The position numbers and the translations under genes were made by a program. Below, piece by piece: positions 10,789-21,705 of a DNA stretch of 64,000 nt (the stretch's first letter is position 1; every line of letters begins with the position of its first letter). Below the pieces are notes generated by a model that was given only the letters and a program-made list of their open reading frames with translations, was not told where the DNA came from and searched no databases. The stretch is from Lepidonotus clava. Its lineage: Eukaryota; Annelida; Polychaeta; Phyllodocida; Polynoidae. Location: assembly GCA_936440205.1 (NCBI GenBank), contig OW387136.1, forward strand, positions 49,870,232 through 49,934,231, in the 5' to 3' direction.

Positions 10789-10894
10789 CTTGATGCCAAC
10801 TAAATGCTTTTAGCCCATTGGAATCCATAATCTATATCAACGCCAACATAATGACCAATGCCATGGAAATGCAACTAGAATGTTTGCATAACAG

Positions 10895-11024
10895 AGGCCG
10901 TCCATAAGTGATGCCACACGGAAGGGGGTGGATGGTTAGGTTGAAAAGTGTGACACAGCATTATTTTCATGTTTAAAACAGAAAAATCAGTGTGACAGGT
11001 TTAACATCATTTGTGGACAATGCC
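10895..11024. mobile_element. MITE of the GGCC-TCCATAA family
   Basis: It begins GAGGCCGTCCATAAGTGATG and ends with the inverted CATCATTTGTGGACAATGCC. It shares GTGTGACA words with 296-483. Non-coding. Confidence 0.7.
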
Positions 11025-11058
11025 ATGAGACTAATCAGAGACTTGTGTGAGTTTTATA

Positions 11059-11572
11059 TACATATAACCAACCAAGAAGGGAGTACAAGGGTGGTTATCA
11101 CCCCGAGCCGGGACCCCGATATCAGCCCGAGGCCAGGGCCCGAAGGGCCGGCCGAGGGCTGATATCGGGGTCCCGGCGAGGGGTGATAACCGCCCGAGTA
11201 CTCCCTTCGAGGTTGGTTATGGATTTATTATACCTTTTCTGTTAGATCTGAGCTCCCAAGAAAGGATGCACAGCAATCAGTGATGGTGGGACTGTGATGC
11301 TGCACATTTTTCTAATGTTTTTTCATATAACTCTTTTGATATCCATCAAATCCACAAACAGTAAGCAGTAAAATGTAGCTAGGAACGTTGTGCAGATAAT
11401 GCAAATGTTAGATTTTTTAATTCTAAATGATTTCATTTTTTCATGAATTTTAGAAAAATAAAAAGTTTCTGTATCACACTGCAGTGTGATACAAGGCTGG
11501 TTATCACCCAGGTTTGTATCGCCCTGAGTTAAACTCTTAACTACTAACCTTGTATCACACTAAGGTATAATA
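11059..11572 (+). mobile_element. 0.5-kb double-hairpin element, copy 1
   Basis: The left part (about 11062-11220) is an inverted repeat with arms around CCAAGAAGGGAGTAC and GACCCCGATATCAG. The right part is a second palindrome including TATCACACTGCAGTGTGATA. A near-complete copy in reverse orientation is at 26741-27226. No reading frame is evident. Confidence 0.8.
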
Positions 11573-12084
11573 AGAGTTCTTGCTGTCACTGTATGCTAAT
11601 ATCACTGAGTACGTATTCAACGTTTCTCTACATCCAGGGGCTTAGTCCGGAAATCACGAATGGCAAAGTCCAAATTAGTTTTCAAACAATACTTACTTGC
11701 CAAGTGTGTCGCGTGTCTATGCATCCATTCCCACATGCAACCTAATGTGATAAAAACACCCTATTTTCTGGGTGATCTATTTTGTTTGAATTTGAATTAT
11801 GTGATGTACTGAGCATTTAAAATAACTTAAAAGAAACTTAATAAGACTCGCAATGATGTGATAAACTGTAAAGAAACCCCATTTCTTGTCTGTTCAGCAG
11901 GGAACCGTGTGAAATAAAAAGAATTTGATAAAACAAAATACGTATGGTTAGTTTATCATTCAAGTTGAACCGTGTTCGGAACGGTTATTGAAAATATATT
12001 TAAAAAAGAAAAGATTTAAAAAATAACACTTAGGTTGGGTGGATCATTTAGCTTTTGTAATCACAGTCCTATGCCAAAGGTACA
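11573..12084. other. No gene seen
   Basis: AT-rich unique-looking sequence between two repeats. No ORF, splice context or structured element could be supported. Confidence 0.4.
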
Positions 12085-12411
12085 CCCAGCCAAACATGTG
12101 ACGTTTTTATAATGTTGCAGCAACATTCTGTATTAGTTATAGTTATGTTATTTTGCTCCAATGTACTGTTGTGATGCTGCACTGCGACGTTGTTATAACA
12201 TTCTGGTTACATTCTTTAACATAAACAGAATGTTCTTATCATATTCTGTTTTTGGGTTCATTCTAACCTCACTACAAAATAATGTTAGAATAAGATTATG
12301 ATTTCAATCTTATCATCAATAACGTAATTGTTATGTGCCATCTTAGTAAGTAACAAACTGACTAAAAAGTATGGTCACAGAATGTTTCTGTTACATTGCA
12401 AGTTGGCTGGG
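12085..12411. mobile_element. CCCAGCC-ended element, 327 bp
   Basis: CCCAGCCAAACATGTGACGT begins the element and the inverted TTGCAAGTTGGCTGGG ends it. The internal words TTGCAGCAACATTCTGTATT, TGGTTACATTCTT and AGTAAGTAACAAACTGAC match copies at 35502-35856 and 59517-60100. Its uninterrupted GTAAGTAACAAACTG shows the empty site of the insertion at 59773. Confidence 0.85.
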
Positions 12412-14840
12412 CAGTTTCCATTTGAGTCACGAGGGCATAAACATCTGACGTTTTATAAGCACTTGCACCAAAAAAGGGTGACTTTAAAAGTTATTGAGAA
12501 AACGCATTTCAAACAACCATAACTTTGAAAGTAAATGGAGTACTGAACTCCTAAATGTGTCGTTGCTGTCAATATATGAATATCAGTTAATTAAGTCACA
12601 ATAACTTGGGATATCAAGATAGCCGGAGGTGGGTCTGGGGACCCAAGGACAGCCCCTAAGGGTCTTCTATATTTATCACCCAAGCAAAAAGCAAATAAGT
12701 TCACAATAATTAAAAAACCTAAGAACTCATTCTTGCTGTGTACAGCAGCGTCGTGCGTAATGCGACGAGCTTCGCGGAGTACAGGAACTGATTCATACGC
12801 GTTCAAGGAAAAAAAATCAAAAATTTGTTTATAATTGTCTTGCACAAAGGTAGAAATTAACTCATTTACTTTGCGCATATCAAATGAAATAGTGTAAAGG
12901 TCACCAGTTGAACACAAGGGGATAATCAGAATTCTTCCAAATTACATAGCTTATGATGGTACACAGTATAAATATGGCAGGTGCCGCTGGTAGGTGTAAA
13001 TATACCTGATGGACATTGTTCAGCAGGGTACACCTCCCAGCAGGCGTCGATGCTAGGGTAAAATCAATACCAGACTGCTATAAGAAGCGAGAGCGCGATG
13101 TAAGGGCAGAGAGAAAATCATTAACGTTTGGACAATACAGATCAAGAGATTTGAGGGGTTTAGGTAGCTACGCAAGCCACAGGGACATCTGGTGACTTAC
13201 ATGAGAACTACTGCACTACTGTTGGATGTGAGATTAGGCGGACTCCGAGGAGAGAGCTTACTCTTCACTGGATTAGAATTGTAACACCTAGAAGACTTAT
13301 CATCTCTTCATTGGCAAATGTATGCATCATCGTATCCACAAATAAACTTGACCTACTGCCAAGCGTTGTTCATGTTACGGATTGAGCGCCCATCTCGTGA
13401 ACTCACTTACCACTTGACTAGCACCCATTAGGAATAGTAATATCAACGACAGTGAATATCTCGGACAATTCCCAATAACTACAATTAACTATAACCATAC
13501 TGTTGATGACTTTACTCTGACAGCTTTGTGGTGGGAAGCCCCCTGGTGAGTGTTGTGTGAACTAGTGAGTGGACTCTCCAGTCAAGGAGGGTAATAAAGC
13601 AGAGAGATCTAAGATGGCTACTGAGTGTGAGTCCCTTTCTAAGTAATCTGAAACTCTCTCAAGTAATTCTGAATTCTTAGAGGCCCTGGGCCTAAGAACA
13701 CATACAATAGCGTTCAGTCTTTGGTATTTTAGGTCTTCTCAGTTTGAATTTGAGAATTTTTCATTGGCTATTAAATATTTCCCATATAAATACATATTTT
13801 CCTCAAATATGTAATTGAAAAAAAAAGAACCAATATTCATATTATGCAAAATGAGACCCAATCAAATGGTCAATTGATCAACAATGTGGTGTTCTGCTAA
13901 TTGCATGCACATTCAATGAGATATCCTTGTTCAAAAACTAAGGAGAAAAATCCGATTATCGAATTCCGCCTCCCTCATTTTCCTGCCTGTTTTGATACAA
14001 CCTGTATCAACAGAGGGTTGCTCTTTATTGGTACTTTATTTTGATATCTCTGATAGCAATGCCAGAACGCCTTTATCAATAGTGGTCTGTAGCTATCTTT
14101 GAATAAAAGAACCCTTGCTGCTATTATCTGATACTTTTCTCAGAAATAAATTTGCCACAACTTTCAGTATCAAATTAAATAATTGTTTATTTTCTAATAC
14201 ACAAAACGTTTCCTGGTCAGCATTCTGCCTTTAGACACACACTCGATGATCGGGGGAAATGAAAATCACCAGGGAGACTTAGAAAATAGAGTTTGGTTAG
14301 TTGCCATTCTTTCTACCAGATGGCGCCGCGGTGTTAGTGGTTTCACTGTTTCTCCACTAGGTGGCAGTAGTAGCCCAGGTGAGTCCGCAGACCTGTACTG
14401 ACTGGAGGTGTTGGCAGGTAAACAGGTAAACTGGTAAACAGGTGAGGTGCCAAGAAAATAAAAACTTATATAGTAATTACCGTGGTGGCAGCAGTGGAAA
14501 ATAAACGTTTCTAATTGTTCGTCAAGGATCAAGAACCATGTACATCCCCTCTTTGGGGCCGGCGCCAGACATTGAGAGATCATGGTGGAGGATAAAGAGC
14601 GGTGCTTATTAGTTAATTGGGCATTTCTGAGTGGATTAACTGGTTATCAATCACGGCCAATTAAGATGGTCCCAGTAGAACCAGTCTCACCTGCTTACCA
14701 CCTAATGGTGGGGGTATGATTAGAGACGGTGTACGATAATAACTAGAACATTAATCTCCTAATCATAAGTAGGGACTATTTTTATCATAGAATGAATCGC
14801 ATGCATTTTGTTTTTAGATTCATGTATCTATCAGTACCAG

Positions 14841-14843
<3 letters not shown>
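12412..14843. other. Long gene-free stretch with one uncertain ORF
   Basis: A 108-codon minus-strand ORF at 12591-12917 is unrecognised. Its region shares the word ATATAGAAGACCCTTAGGGG (here inverted and slightly changed) with about 32695-32715, so it is probably repeat-derived. From 12,950 to 14,840 I see no gene; short inverted and direct repeats occur (for example GTAAACAGGT runs at 14418-14442). Confidence 0.4.

Positions 14844-14892
<49 letters not shown>
14844..14892. repeat. (AT)n microsatellite
   Basis: About 24 uninterrupted AT dinucleotides. Confidence 0.95.
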
Positions 14893-14895
<3 letters not shown>

Positions 14896-15290
14896 CGTGA
14901 CGTAAACAGGAATGTGATGTTTTTACATTCACCTTGGACAGTAAAATTAAAATCTAGAAATAAGAACTTGTCTTATAAAAACATTTCCTCCGAATTAATT
15001 GCTCCTGTTCTTCCACCTACATGTAAAGCGCATTCGCGGTGCGTTGATATGTCAGTCTGCTATTCACTCCGGCCAGTAAACCCTTCTCAATAATAAAGAC
15101 GTATACGTATCTAATGTGATAAATGGCCGGAGCTAAGTGTGTCGCACGGGATGTGGCTGGAGCTGTCATTTCTGTCGGTTTTTCACCACTCCAACCTGTT
15201 TAGGCCCGACACTCTATAGGCCGGCCGTGATTTATTGAGGAGGGGGCGCCTTCTGCTTTTCCTTTTCTCCTGATACACTGTAACCCTGAG

Positions 15291-15360
15291 CGGCCAATCA
15301 GAGATGAGTTATGGGCTAAGGGGCGTGGTCGGCCAATCATAACAAAGGCGTTGATTGGCC
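15291..15360. promoter_or_regulatory. CCAAT/GC-box cluster upstream of Frizzled-4
   Basis: Within 70 bp are CGGCCAATCAG (15292), GGGGCGTGG (about 15320), GGCCAATCAT (15331) and inverted TTGATTGGCC (15351), plus AACAAAGG, which matches a TCF/SOX-type word in reverse. Three CCAAT boxes with a KLF/Sp-type GC box is a common NF-Y promoter layout. A related module recurs at 16003-16034. Assignment to Frizzled-4 rests on position only. Confidence 0.5.
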
Positions 15361-15417
15361 AGGCCAGACTGGTCCTGGTAGATGGGGTGAGGAACTCCCA
15401 ACCTACTCTCAGTCCAG

Positions 15418-15890
15418 GGAGGGGGGGGGGGCACTTAGTCTTTGAATGAAGGTACCAACTGCGAAACTACAGCCCCCCTTCTTGGGGAAAGGAATACCCT
15501 GACAGCTCCCTCTTTTCAGGCTGTATCAAGGACAGCCACTCCGAAAAAGTATTTCCCACAGCCCCCCGTTTTATTGGGATGGGAATGCTCTGGCATCCCC
15601 CCCCCCCCCCTTTTCAGGCTATATCAATAAAAAGGAATTTATCAAGAGGATATCTGAACTCAATAATTTAAGAAGCATCATTAAGTAATTTATTTACATA
15701 GATCTACAATAAACTCTTGATAGAGTGTAAAGAATAATACATCATTGACAGCTCCCCCAAAAAACGGTCTCATTATAATTTGACAGCGCCCCATTTTTAG
15801 CCAAACTGCCAATTCGCACTTACAGCCCCCAGAGATTCCTACGGACCGCAGTTGGTACCCATTTTAGGGCTGAGTGCCCCCCACCCCCCT
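15418..15890. mobile_element. GGGGCAC-ended MITE, copy A
   Basis: It runs from poly-G GGCACTTAGTCTTTGAA with GGTACCAACTGC to the inverted GCAGTTGGTACC, GAGTGCCCCCC. Copies B (21301-21705) and C (33489-33894) have the same ends and a core of short AGCCCCC words. No coding capacity. Confidence 0.75.
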
Positions 15891-16002
15891 GGGTTCTCAG
15901 TTCTCCTGAGGAGTCTATAACTCCGTGGACGAACCTTAAGCACCCATCCCCTCACTTCACACGATCCTCCCGCCCTCAGACAATACCCTGGGAGGTACAG
16001 GA

Positions 16003-16034
16003 GGGGGCGTGGTCAGCGGGCGTTGATTGACAGG
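16003..16034 (+). promoter_or_regulatory. GC box plus PBX/MEIS-type site
   Basis: GGGGGCGTGGTCAGCGGG is followed by CGTTGATTGACAGG, which contains TGATTGACAG (16024-16033), the textbook PBX-MEIS/PREP word. The arrangement mirrors the 15320-15360 module (GGGGCGTGGTC then CGTTGATTGG). Confidence 0.45.
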
Positions 16035-16574
16035 TGGCGGGCGGCGTGTGGCGGGGCGGCGGTCGGTCCGTCAGAGAGGCACGGACGCCCGACGGACGCG
16101 GGAGGGGAACGCTCGGCCCTCATACCACTACTACTACTACCAGTACCACCAGCGTCTCCCGCCCTGGAGGAACGCGCTGCTGGCGTTCCATCAGCGTCCC
16201 ACGTGCCGGTATAGGGACTACCACTACCTGTGTAACGGACATAATCTAACTTAGCCTCCTGCACCAGGCCTACACACCTGGATACCAGTCCTACTTAGTA
16301 CAAGGCGGGAGGTACCAGCTCCAGCCCGGTTCAGCCTCAGCTCCCAGCACAGACTTATATCCCAGCACGGTCTCGCTGATTTCTCTTCAAAGAGCCGGTC
16401 GTCGCCGCCACGGTCCGGTGCAGGGACCTACCACTGACTTTGAGAGGGCACCTTTAAGACGTACATATTACCACTTGTACTGACGTTGGTCGACTATTGG
16501 TCGGCCTCCTGTGGCTGATATTTCTTACACACGGACACGGTTACTTGGGCTTTCAACACTGCCCGAACAAGGAA

Positions 16575-16660
16575 TTACATCGCTGGGAGTCTTAGACATA
16601 GCTGTGAGTCTTTGACATAGCTTGCAGTCTTAAACATTGCTGGGAGACTTTAACGTTGCT
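16575..16660 (+). repeat. Short degenerate tandem repeat, about 23 bp unit
   Basis: GCTGGGAGTCTTAGACATA recurs about four times with changes, in the Frizzled-4 upstream region. Confidence 0.6.
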
Positions 16661-16824
16661 GGTATAAGGAATCCCCGCGCCGGGCCCACTTGACTGCCGT
16701 GGATCCCCCCTAACGGTCCCCGTGGACCACTGGAGTGCCCCCCGTCAAGCTCTGGGATTACCTGGTGACTGTGGCCCTGATCCCCTGGAGGGGAGGGTTG
16801 ATCCCTGACTGGTTGACTCTCACC

Positions 16825-17155
16825 TCAACCCACAACTGACCCTCGTCTTCTCAGCCCGCCAATGGTAGGCCCTCAGCTGGCCTTCAAATGATCTCTTGAG
16901 CGATATGGTGTGACGGTTACCTGGACGTCAACTGACCCTCACCTGGTCAACCCTCTACTTGTAGGCCCTCAGTTGTAAGGCTTCATCTGGTCTGTCCTCA
17001 ACTGGCCGGCAACTGACCATCAACTGACCCTCAACTGACCCTCAACTGCACTGCAACTAGCCCTCAGCAACCAGCCCTCAGCTGTATGCCCCAGATCCAT
17101 ATGGCCCTCAACTGACCCTCAACTGGTAGGCCCTCAGCTGTATAGCCCTCATATG
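16825..17155 (+). repeat. Degenerate CCCTCAACTG repeats
   Basis: The 11-bp word GACCCTCAACT and variants such as GGCCCTCAGCTG recur more than fifteen times. Perfect neighbours occur only near 17024-17048. Confidence 0.65.
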
Positions 17156-18525
17156 TACTGCCTTCGCCTGACCCTAACCTGGACGACACAGTTGGATTTA
17201 CGACCCCCACTCTGATCCCCTCCTGAGTACCTGTAGCACCTTACTGGAGTACCTTCATACATAACCACGCCATAACTTGACTGCTGGTACTACTGCCACT
17301 ACACCGTCACGGCCATATAATACACCACGTTCTGGTTACCACAGTAAACACAGCCTGCAATCATACTACTACCCGCCCCGTGATGGAATTACGACTTACA
17401 TGTGTATGAGAGTTTGGCATCCCTTGGACGACGTTATTAAGTCGTTATCCCGCAGGTAGCTAGGCAGTGTTGCCCTACTGCTGCTGTGAGTGTGGAGTGA
17501 GTTGGATCGTTATTACCTAACCCACAGGAGCGTGGATCCCGACCTGGGAGAGAGTGAGAGGTGGTTTGCCCGGTGTGGTACCTGCCCGTTGGATCCTTGG
17601 GGTCGGTGAGGGCGGGCCGGGAGGAGGCCGGGAGGAGGTGACAGGTGGTGACGGGGCGTGCTGCGGTGGGCGCCGGGAGGGGGTCAGCGCCGGGCCCAGT
17701 CTCCCACCCCACTACCCCTAGCCTTACGTACCGGGGGTAGCGGGGCGTATCGTCGGCCGCCCCCCTCCTCACCACTCCCATCCATCAGGGACCTAACCAG
17801 CCGGCCGACAGACATCCTACACACCCCGCCGACAGGGCCCTAACCACCGACACGGCCTGTCGCACGCCCCTCCTTCACTATTAACACGGGCCGTGTTTTT
17901 AACGGGCCGAGTTCACCGGCCGATCTGTTGTATCTGTACCACTACACCATTACATCACTACATCATCACTACTACTGAGGGCCCCGTCACCTCCAGACCT
18001 ACCTGTGATCAGTCTACCTGGGACCTACCTGTGATCCGTCTCACCTGCCGCCCACCTGCCCACCCTGGAGGAGGCGTGAAGCCCACCTGAGGGGTCCCTG
18101 ATAGAGTCATAGATCACCTGTAGGCCTTAAGGTGCCCCTCGGCCCTCAGGTACACGGCTGGGGTATAGAGGTGCGATGGTCCGTACATTAAACAGGATCT
18201 GTTAACGGTGTCCGCGTTTAAAAGTTAAATGTCTAATACTACAGGACGTTATATCCATCACCCTCATTATACCTGTGGTAAACTATAGCACGAAGGTCGT
18301 TACATGCATCAGAATCACCGTTCTCGCCAGGTACAGGTGGTTAAGTTAACTACACTCGCCATTATATTACTCAGCATAACTCCACCCAGAGTGACCTAGA
18401 GCGGTCGAAGGTCAAGGCCATGTGAATCCGCCCTGGAGGAGGATCTTAGTGCCACTTCCGCCTGTACCCGTCGGTCAGGGACCTTTAACCTTGGAGGATT
18501 GGCATCCCGCTGAGAACCAGTGACC

Positions 18526-20346
18526 ATGGCTACCACTGCCTATACTACTTACACACCCAGCGGTAGGACGTCGCCGGGCCCCAGCTACAGACGGCCGCTG
18601 ACCCCGCCCCTGTGGATGGGTTTGATACTGGTGTTGCTGTACGTCCCGGCGGCCAGTACCCAGGAGTTCCCCGGACTGGGGGCGGCCATCGTCCGGCAGT
18701 GTGACCCCATAAAGATAGACCTGTGTAAGGGGCTGGGTTACAACGTGACGGGCATGCCCAACCTGGTAGGCCACGAGGCACAACACGAGGCCGACCAACA
18801 GCTACAGACCTTCGTGCCGTTAATCCAGTATCGATGCTCTTCCCAGCTCCAGTTCTTCCTGTGCTCGGTGTACTTCCCCATGTGCACAGAGAAGGTGGAG
18901 GAGCCAATCGGGCCATGCCGTCCCATGTGCGAGGATGTGCGGAGGCGTTGCCAGCCCGTGTTGCAAGAGTTCGGCTTCCCCTGGCCAGAAGCTTTGAACT
19001 GCTCCAAGTTCCCGGTCCGCAACAACCACAAACACATGTGTATGGATGGACCAGGGAAGGAGACGGAGGAGCTGCCCGTGGGGGTCGGGGATGGGGGACG
19101 TGACCCCTGGGGGTCTGGAGACCCAGTACGACCCCAACCCAGCCCCGTGAGCTGCCTTCAACACCGCCACCCTGAGCGGTACGTCTACGTGAACCACACT
19201 GACCGGTGTGCCCTGCGCTGCGGGGAACACGACCTGTTCACAGAGGCCGATAAGCGGTTTGCCAACATCTGGATGGCCATCTGGGCCAGTCTGTGCTTTG
19301 TCTCCACTCTCTTCACCGTCCTCACCTTCCTCATTGACTCGCAGAGGTTCAGGTACCCCGAGCGCCCCATCATCATACTCTCCTTCTGCTACAACATCAC
19401 CGCCATTGGCTACTTAGTGCGGCTCATTGCGGGGCGAGATGCTATAAGCTGTGACAAAACAGGGAATTATTTATTACAAGAGGGGTTGGATAATACAGAC
19501 TGCGCCATCGTCTTCCTCCTGCTCTACTTCTTCAGTACAGCCTCCAGCATCTGGTGGGTCATCCTCACGCTGACGTGGTTCCTGGCCGCGGGACTAAAGT
19601 GGGGCCATGAGGCCATGCAGCAGCACTCATCCTACTTCCACCTAGCCGCATGGTCTGTGCCTGCCATCAAAACCATCATTATCCTCGTCATGCGCAATGT
19701 GGACGCTGACGAGCTCACAGGACTGTGCTATGTGGGCAACCAGTCTAGTGAGTCCCTCATGGGTTTCATCCTCGCACCCCTCTTTGTATACCTCCTTCTG
19801 GGGACATCGTTCCTCCTGGCAGGGTTTGTAGCACTGTTTAGGATACGCCGCCATGTGCGCAATGACGGCATGAAGACTGATAAACTGGAAGCGCTGATGA
19901 TCCGCATCGGTGTGTTCTCAGTGCTGTACACAGTGCCTGCAACATGCGTCATTGCCTGCAACTTTTACGAGTATGCCAACCGCCTCCCCTGGCAAGAACG
20001 GGACTCGTTACGACGACCCAACATTGAAATCTTTATGTTGAAGATCTTCATGTCGCTGGTGGTGGGCATCACCAGCGGCATGTGGATCTGGTCCTCCAAG
20101 ACGCTCAACGCCTGGAGGAACTTCATCCTGCGGGCGTGTGGCTGCCGGAACCAGCGGAAGGCGGCGTCGCACCACTTCCCGGAGTACCAGTACCACCCCC
20201 CTCACCAGGCCCCCCACAAACTGTACGGCCCTCCAGGGGGCGTGGGCAGCAGGGACCTCAGTCGGACTAACACGCCCATCAGGGCTGCTGAACTCATGAA
20301 GCACAAGCGGGGTAAAAAGGGCTTCGGCAGCGAGACGGTCGTATGA
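18526..20346 (+). CDS. fzd4: Frizzled-4 Wnt receptor, single coding exon
   Basis: The protein is 606 residues. Signal sequence: hydrophobic 29-43, cleavage near 45. CRD: 59-172 with all ten cysteines (59, 67, 104, 113, 120, 131, 135, 142, 159, 172) and N-glycosylation sites N73 and N158. The linker has C210, C228 and C232. Seven TM segments begin near 248. The Dishevelled-binding KTLNAW is at 525-530, and the C-terminus is the PDZ ligand [47 protein letters not shown] and the GSETVV end identify Frizzled-4 rather than 9/10 or 5/8. It binds Wnts through the CRD at the cell surface and signals through Dishevelled; vertebrate FZD4 also binds Norrin. I chose the ATG at 18526 for its ACCATGG context. 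The ATG at 18616, just before the hydrophobic core, is an alternative that would shorten the N-terminus by 30 residues. Vertebrate FZD4 has two coding exons; here there is none to splice. Confidence 0.95.
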   Translation: MATTAYTTYTPSGRTSPGPSYRRPLTPPLWMGLILVLLYVPAASTQEFPGLGAAIVRQCDPIKIDLCKGLGYNVTGMPNLVGHEAQHEADQQLQTFVPLIQYRCSSQLQFFLCSVYFPMCTEKVEEPIGPCRPMCEDVRRRCQPVLQEFGFPWPEALNCSKFPVRNNHKHMCMDGPGKETEELPVGVGDGGRDPWGSGDPVRPQPSPVSCLQHRHPERYVYVNHTDRCALRCGEHDLFTEADKRFANIWMAIWASLCFVSTLFTVLTFLIDSQRFRYPERPIIILSFCYNITAIGYLVRLIAGRDAISCDKTGNYLLQEGLDNTDCAIVFLLLYFFSTASSIWWVILTLTWFLAAGLKWGHEAMQQHSSYFHLAAWSVPAIKTIIILVMRNVDADELTGLCYVGNQSSESLMGFILAPLFVYLLLGTSFLLAGFVALFRIRRHVRNDGMKTDKLEALMIRIGVFSVLYTVPATCVIACNFYEYANRLPWQERDSLRRPNIEIFMLKIFMSLVVGITSGMWIWSSKTLNAWRNFILRACGCRNQRKAASHHFPEYQYHPPHQAPHKLYGPPGGVGSRDLSRTNTPIRAAELMKHKRGKKGFGSETVV

Positions 20347-20668
20347 TGGCCTTGTGACAGTTGGATTATGACCTTGTGAAAGTTATATGATGACCTTCTT
20401 ATGGTCGTCTGGTGCCCTTGGAACCCGGGCCTTGGAACTTTTATATGATGACCCTATGAAGGTCATACAATGACCTTGGGACGGTCGTACAATGGTCATG
20501 GGAATTTCATATTATGACATTGAGTTGGTCGTGAGATGACCTTGGGAAGGTCGTACAATGACCTTGTGTCAGTCGTGAGATGACCTTGGGAAGGTCGTAC
20601 TATGACCTTGGGACGGTCGTACGATGACCTTGGGACGGTCGTAAGATGACCTTGTGATGACCTCATGA
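20347..20668 (+). repeat. Minisatellite in the Frizzled-4 3' UTR with TGACCTTG words
   Basis: Directly after the stop, a unit of about 20-24 bp (ATGACCTTGGGACGGTCGTA) repeats imperfectly about twelve times. TGACCTTG occurs eight times exactly. Its complement CAAGGTCA is the extended half-site for NR5A/ERR-type nuclear receptors. The array is presumably transcribed. Confidence 0.75.
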
Positions 20669-21300
20669 TGATACCAGCTCTGTTGTGTATTATCAATTCA
20701 GGTGTGTTTGTATAGTTATGAAGACTGCAACGCCTAGGTAACTAAATAGGTGTGTTTAAATGTTAAAGTAATGTATGTATGGATGGCATTTATGTAGAAT
20801 TATAAATCAAGTGTGTGTTCAAGATCGAACTGCTTTTATAACCATGGAATACATAATGATTCTAGTACACGAAATGTTTGAAATGAAACCCCTTAATTTC
20901 ACGAATGCAGACTCATGGGGAAAGAAAGATGAACTTCGGGTCACAGCTTTTACCTCCTATATCTCAGAAAAAAAGGACTCCCAGAGATTGCTGGAGCTTT
21001 GACAGCTGAAACGGGCGCCGCCGCTATAATGATAAATAGCGTGTGGCCGTGAACTGCCCGCCAGCGGCGTGTGCCGCGCCGCAGAGTCGAACTCATTGTA
21101 CCAGGAGGATGGACGGAGAGAAGGGTAAATGTTTAGAGTCTGAATTTATTATTGTGTCATTCTCGGCAAGTCAATAGGTGCATATTATATTATTGTAAAT
21201 ATATAATAGACCCGGCGTAACCTGTTTATTGTGTGTACATAGTGTAGATATCGATCCGTGAGGTATAGAACGGCGCTCATTGTCACCTGCCGAGCCCAGT
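20669..21300. other. Downstream of Frizzled-4; small GC-rich patch
   Basis: AT-rich probable 3' UTR or flank to about 21,000, then a GC-rich patch (21,008-21,110) ending AGGAGGATGGACGGAGAGAA followed by GGTAAAT. This could be a short first exon with a donor, but nothing downstream confirms it. No clear AATAAA was found. Confidence 0.35.
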
Positions 21301-21705
21301 GGGGGAGGGGGGGGGGGCACTGACTCTTTGAAGGTTACTACCCACTGCCAAACTACCGCCCCTACTTTTCATGACTGACCGCCCCTGAATATTGGTGGAC
21401 CACCCCTTGTTTTGGGGGGACACAGATCACTGCCCCCAAAGATCAGAAAATATACAGAAACCACCAAAACTGCTTAGGAAAATTTCTGATAACATTCTAT
21501 TAGTTTTGTTGGGTAATATAAAGTAGCAATAAGTCTAAATTTAAAGTTATTGCCCCTATATTGACCTATTGATGTAGTTCACCACCCTCCTTTTATGCCT
21601 AATAAGTGCTTGACCGCCTCTCAATTTTGACGTCTACCTACCCCGCTTCCCGGTCCGTTTGGCAGGGGGTACCCGTTCAAACCCGAGTGCCCCCCCCCCC
21701 CCCCA
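21301..21705. mobile_element. GGGGCAC-ended MITE, copy B
   Basis: It starts with poly-G GGCACTGACTCTTTGAAGG and ends with the inverted GAGTGCCCCCC. The core has CCGCCCC words. Same family as 15418-15890. Confidence 0.7.

Larger units (their letters stand above)
15900..18525 (+). promoter_or_regulatory. GC-rich upstream region and probable 5' UTR of Frizzled-4
   Basis: CpG-rich sequence begins near 15,960 and runs to the start codon, unlike the AT-rich surroundings. It includes a GC box and a PBX/MEIS-type word (16003-16034), a 23-bp tandem repeat (about 16575-16660), degenerate CCCTCAACTG repeats (16825-17155) and very GC-rich DNA at 17,560-17,830. ORFs of 60-114 codons here overlap on both strands and look like GC-driven artefacts. 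The transcription start and any 5' intron cannot be placed from sequence. Confidence 0.55.

Noticed and set aside
12591-12917. 108-codon minus-strand ORF as a gene
   Set aside because: Unrecognised, overlaps a word shared with 32.7 kb, so probably repeat-derived; kept only as a note.
15960-18090. Many 60-114 codon ORFs upstream of Frizzled-4
   Set aside because: GC-driven openness on both strands at once, no recognised domains; treated as UTR or promoter DNA.
18475-20304. Long antisense and alternate-frame ORFs over Frizzled-4
   Set aside because: They are shadows of a GC-rich coding exon; only the + frame has family motifs from end to end.
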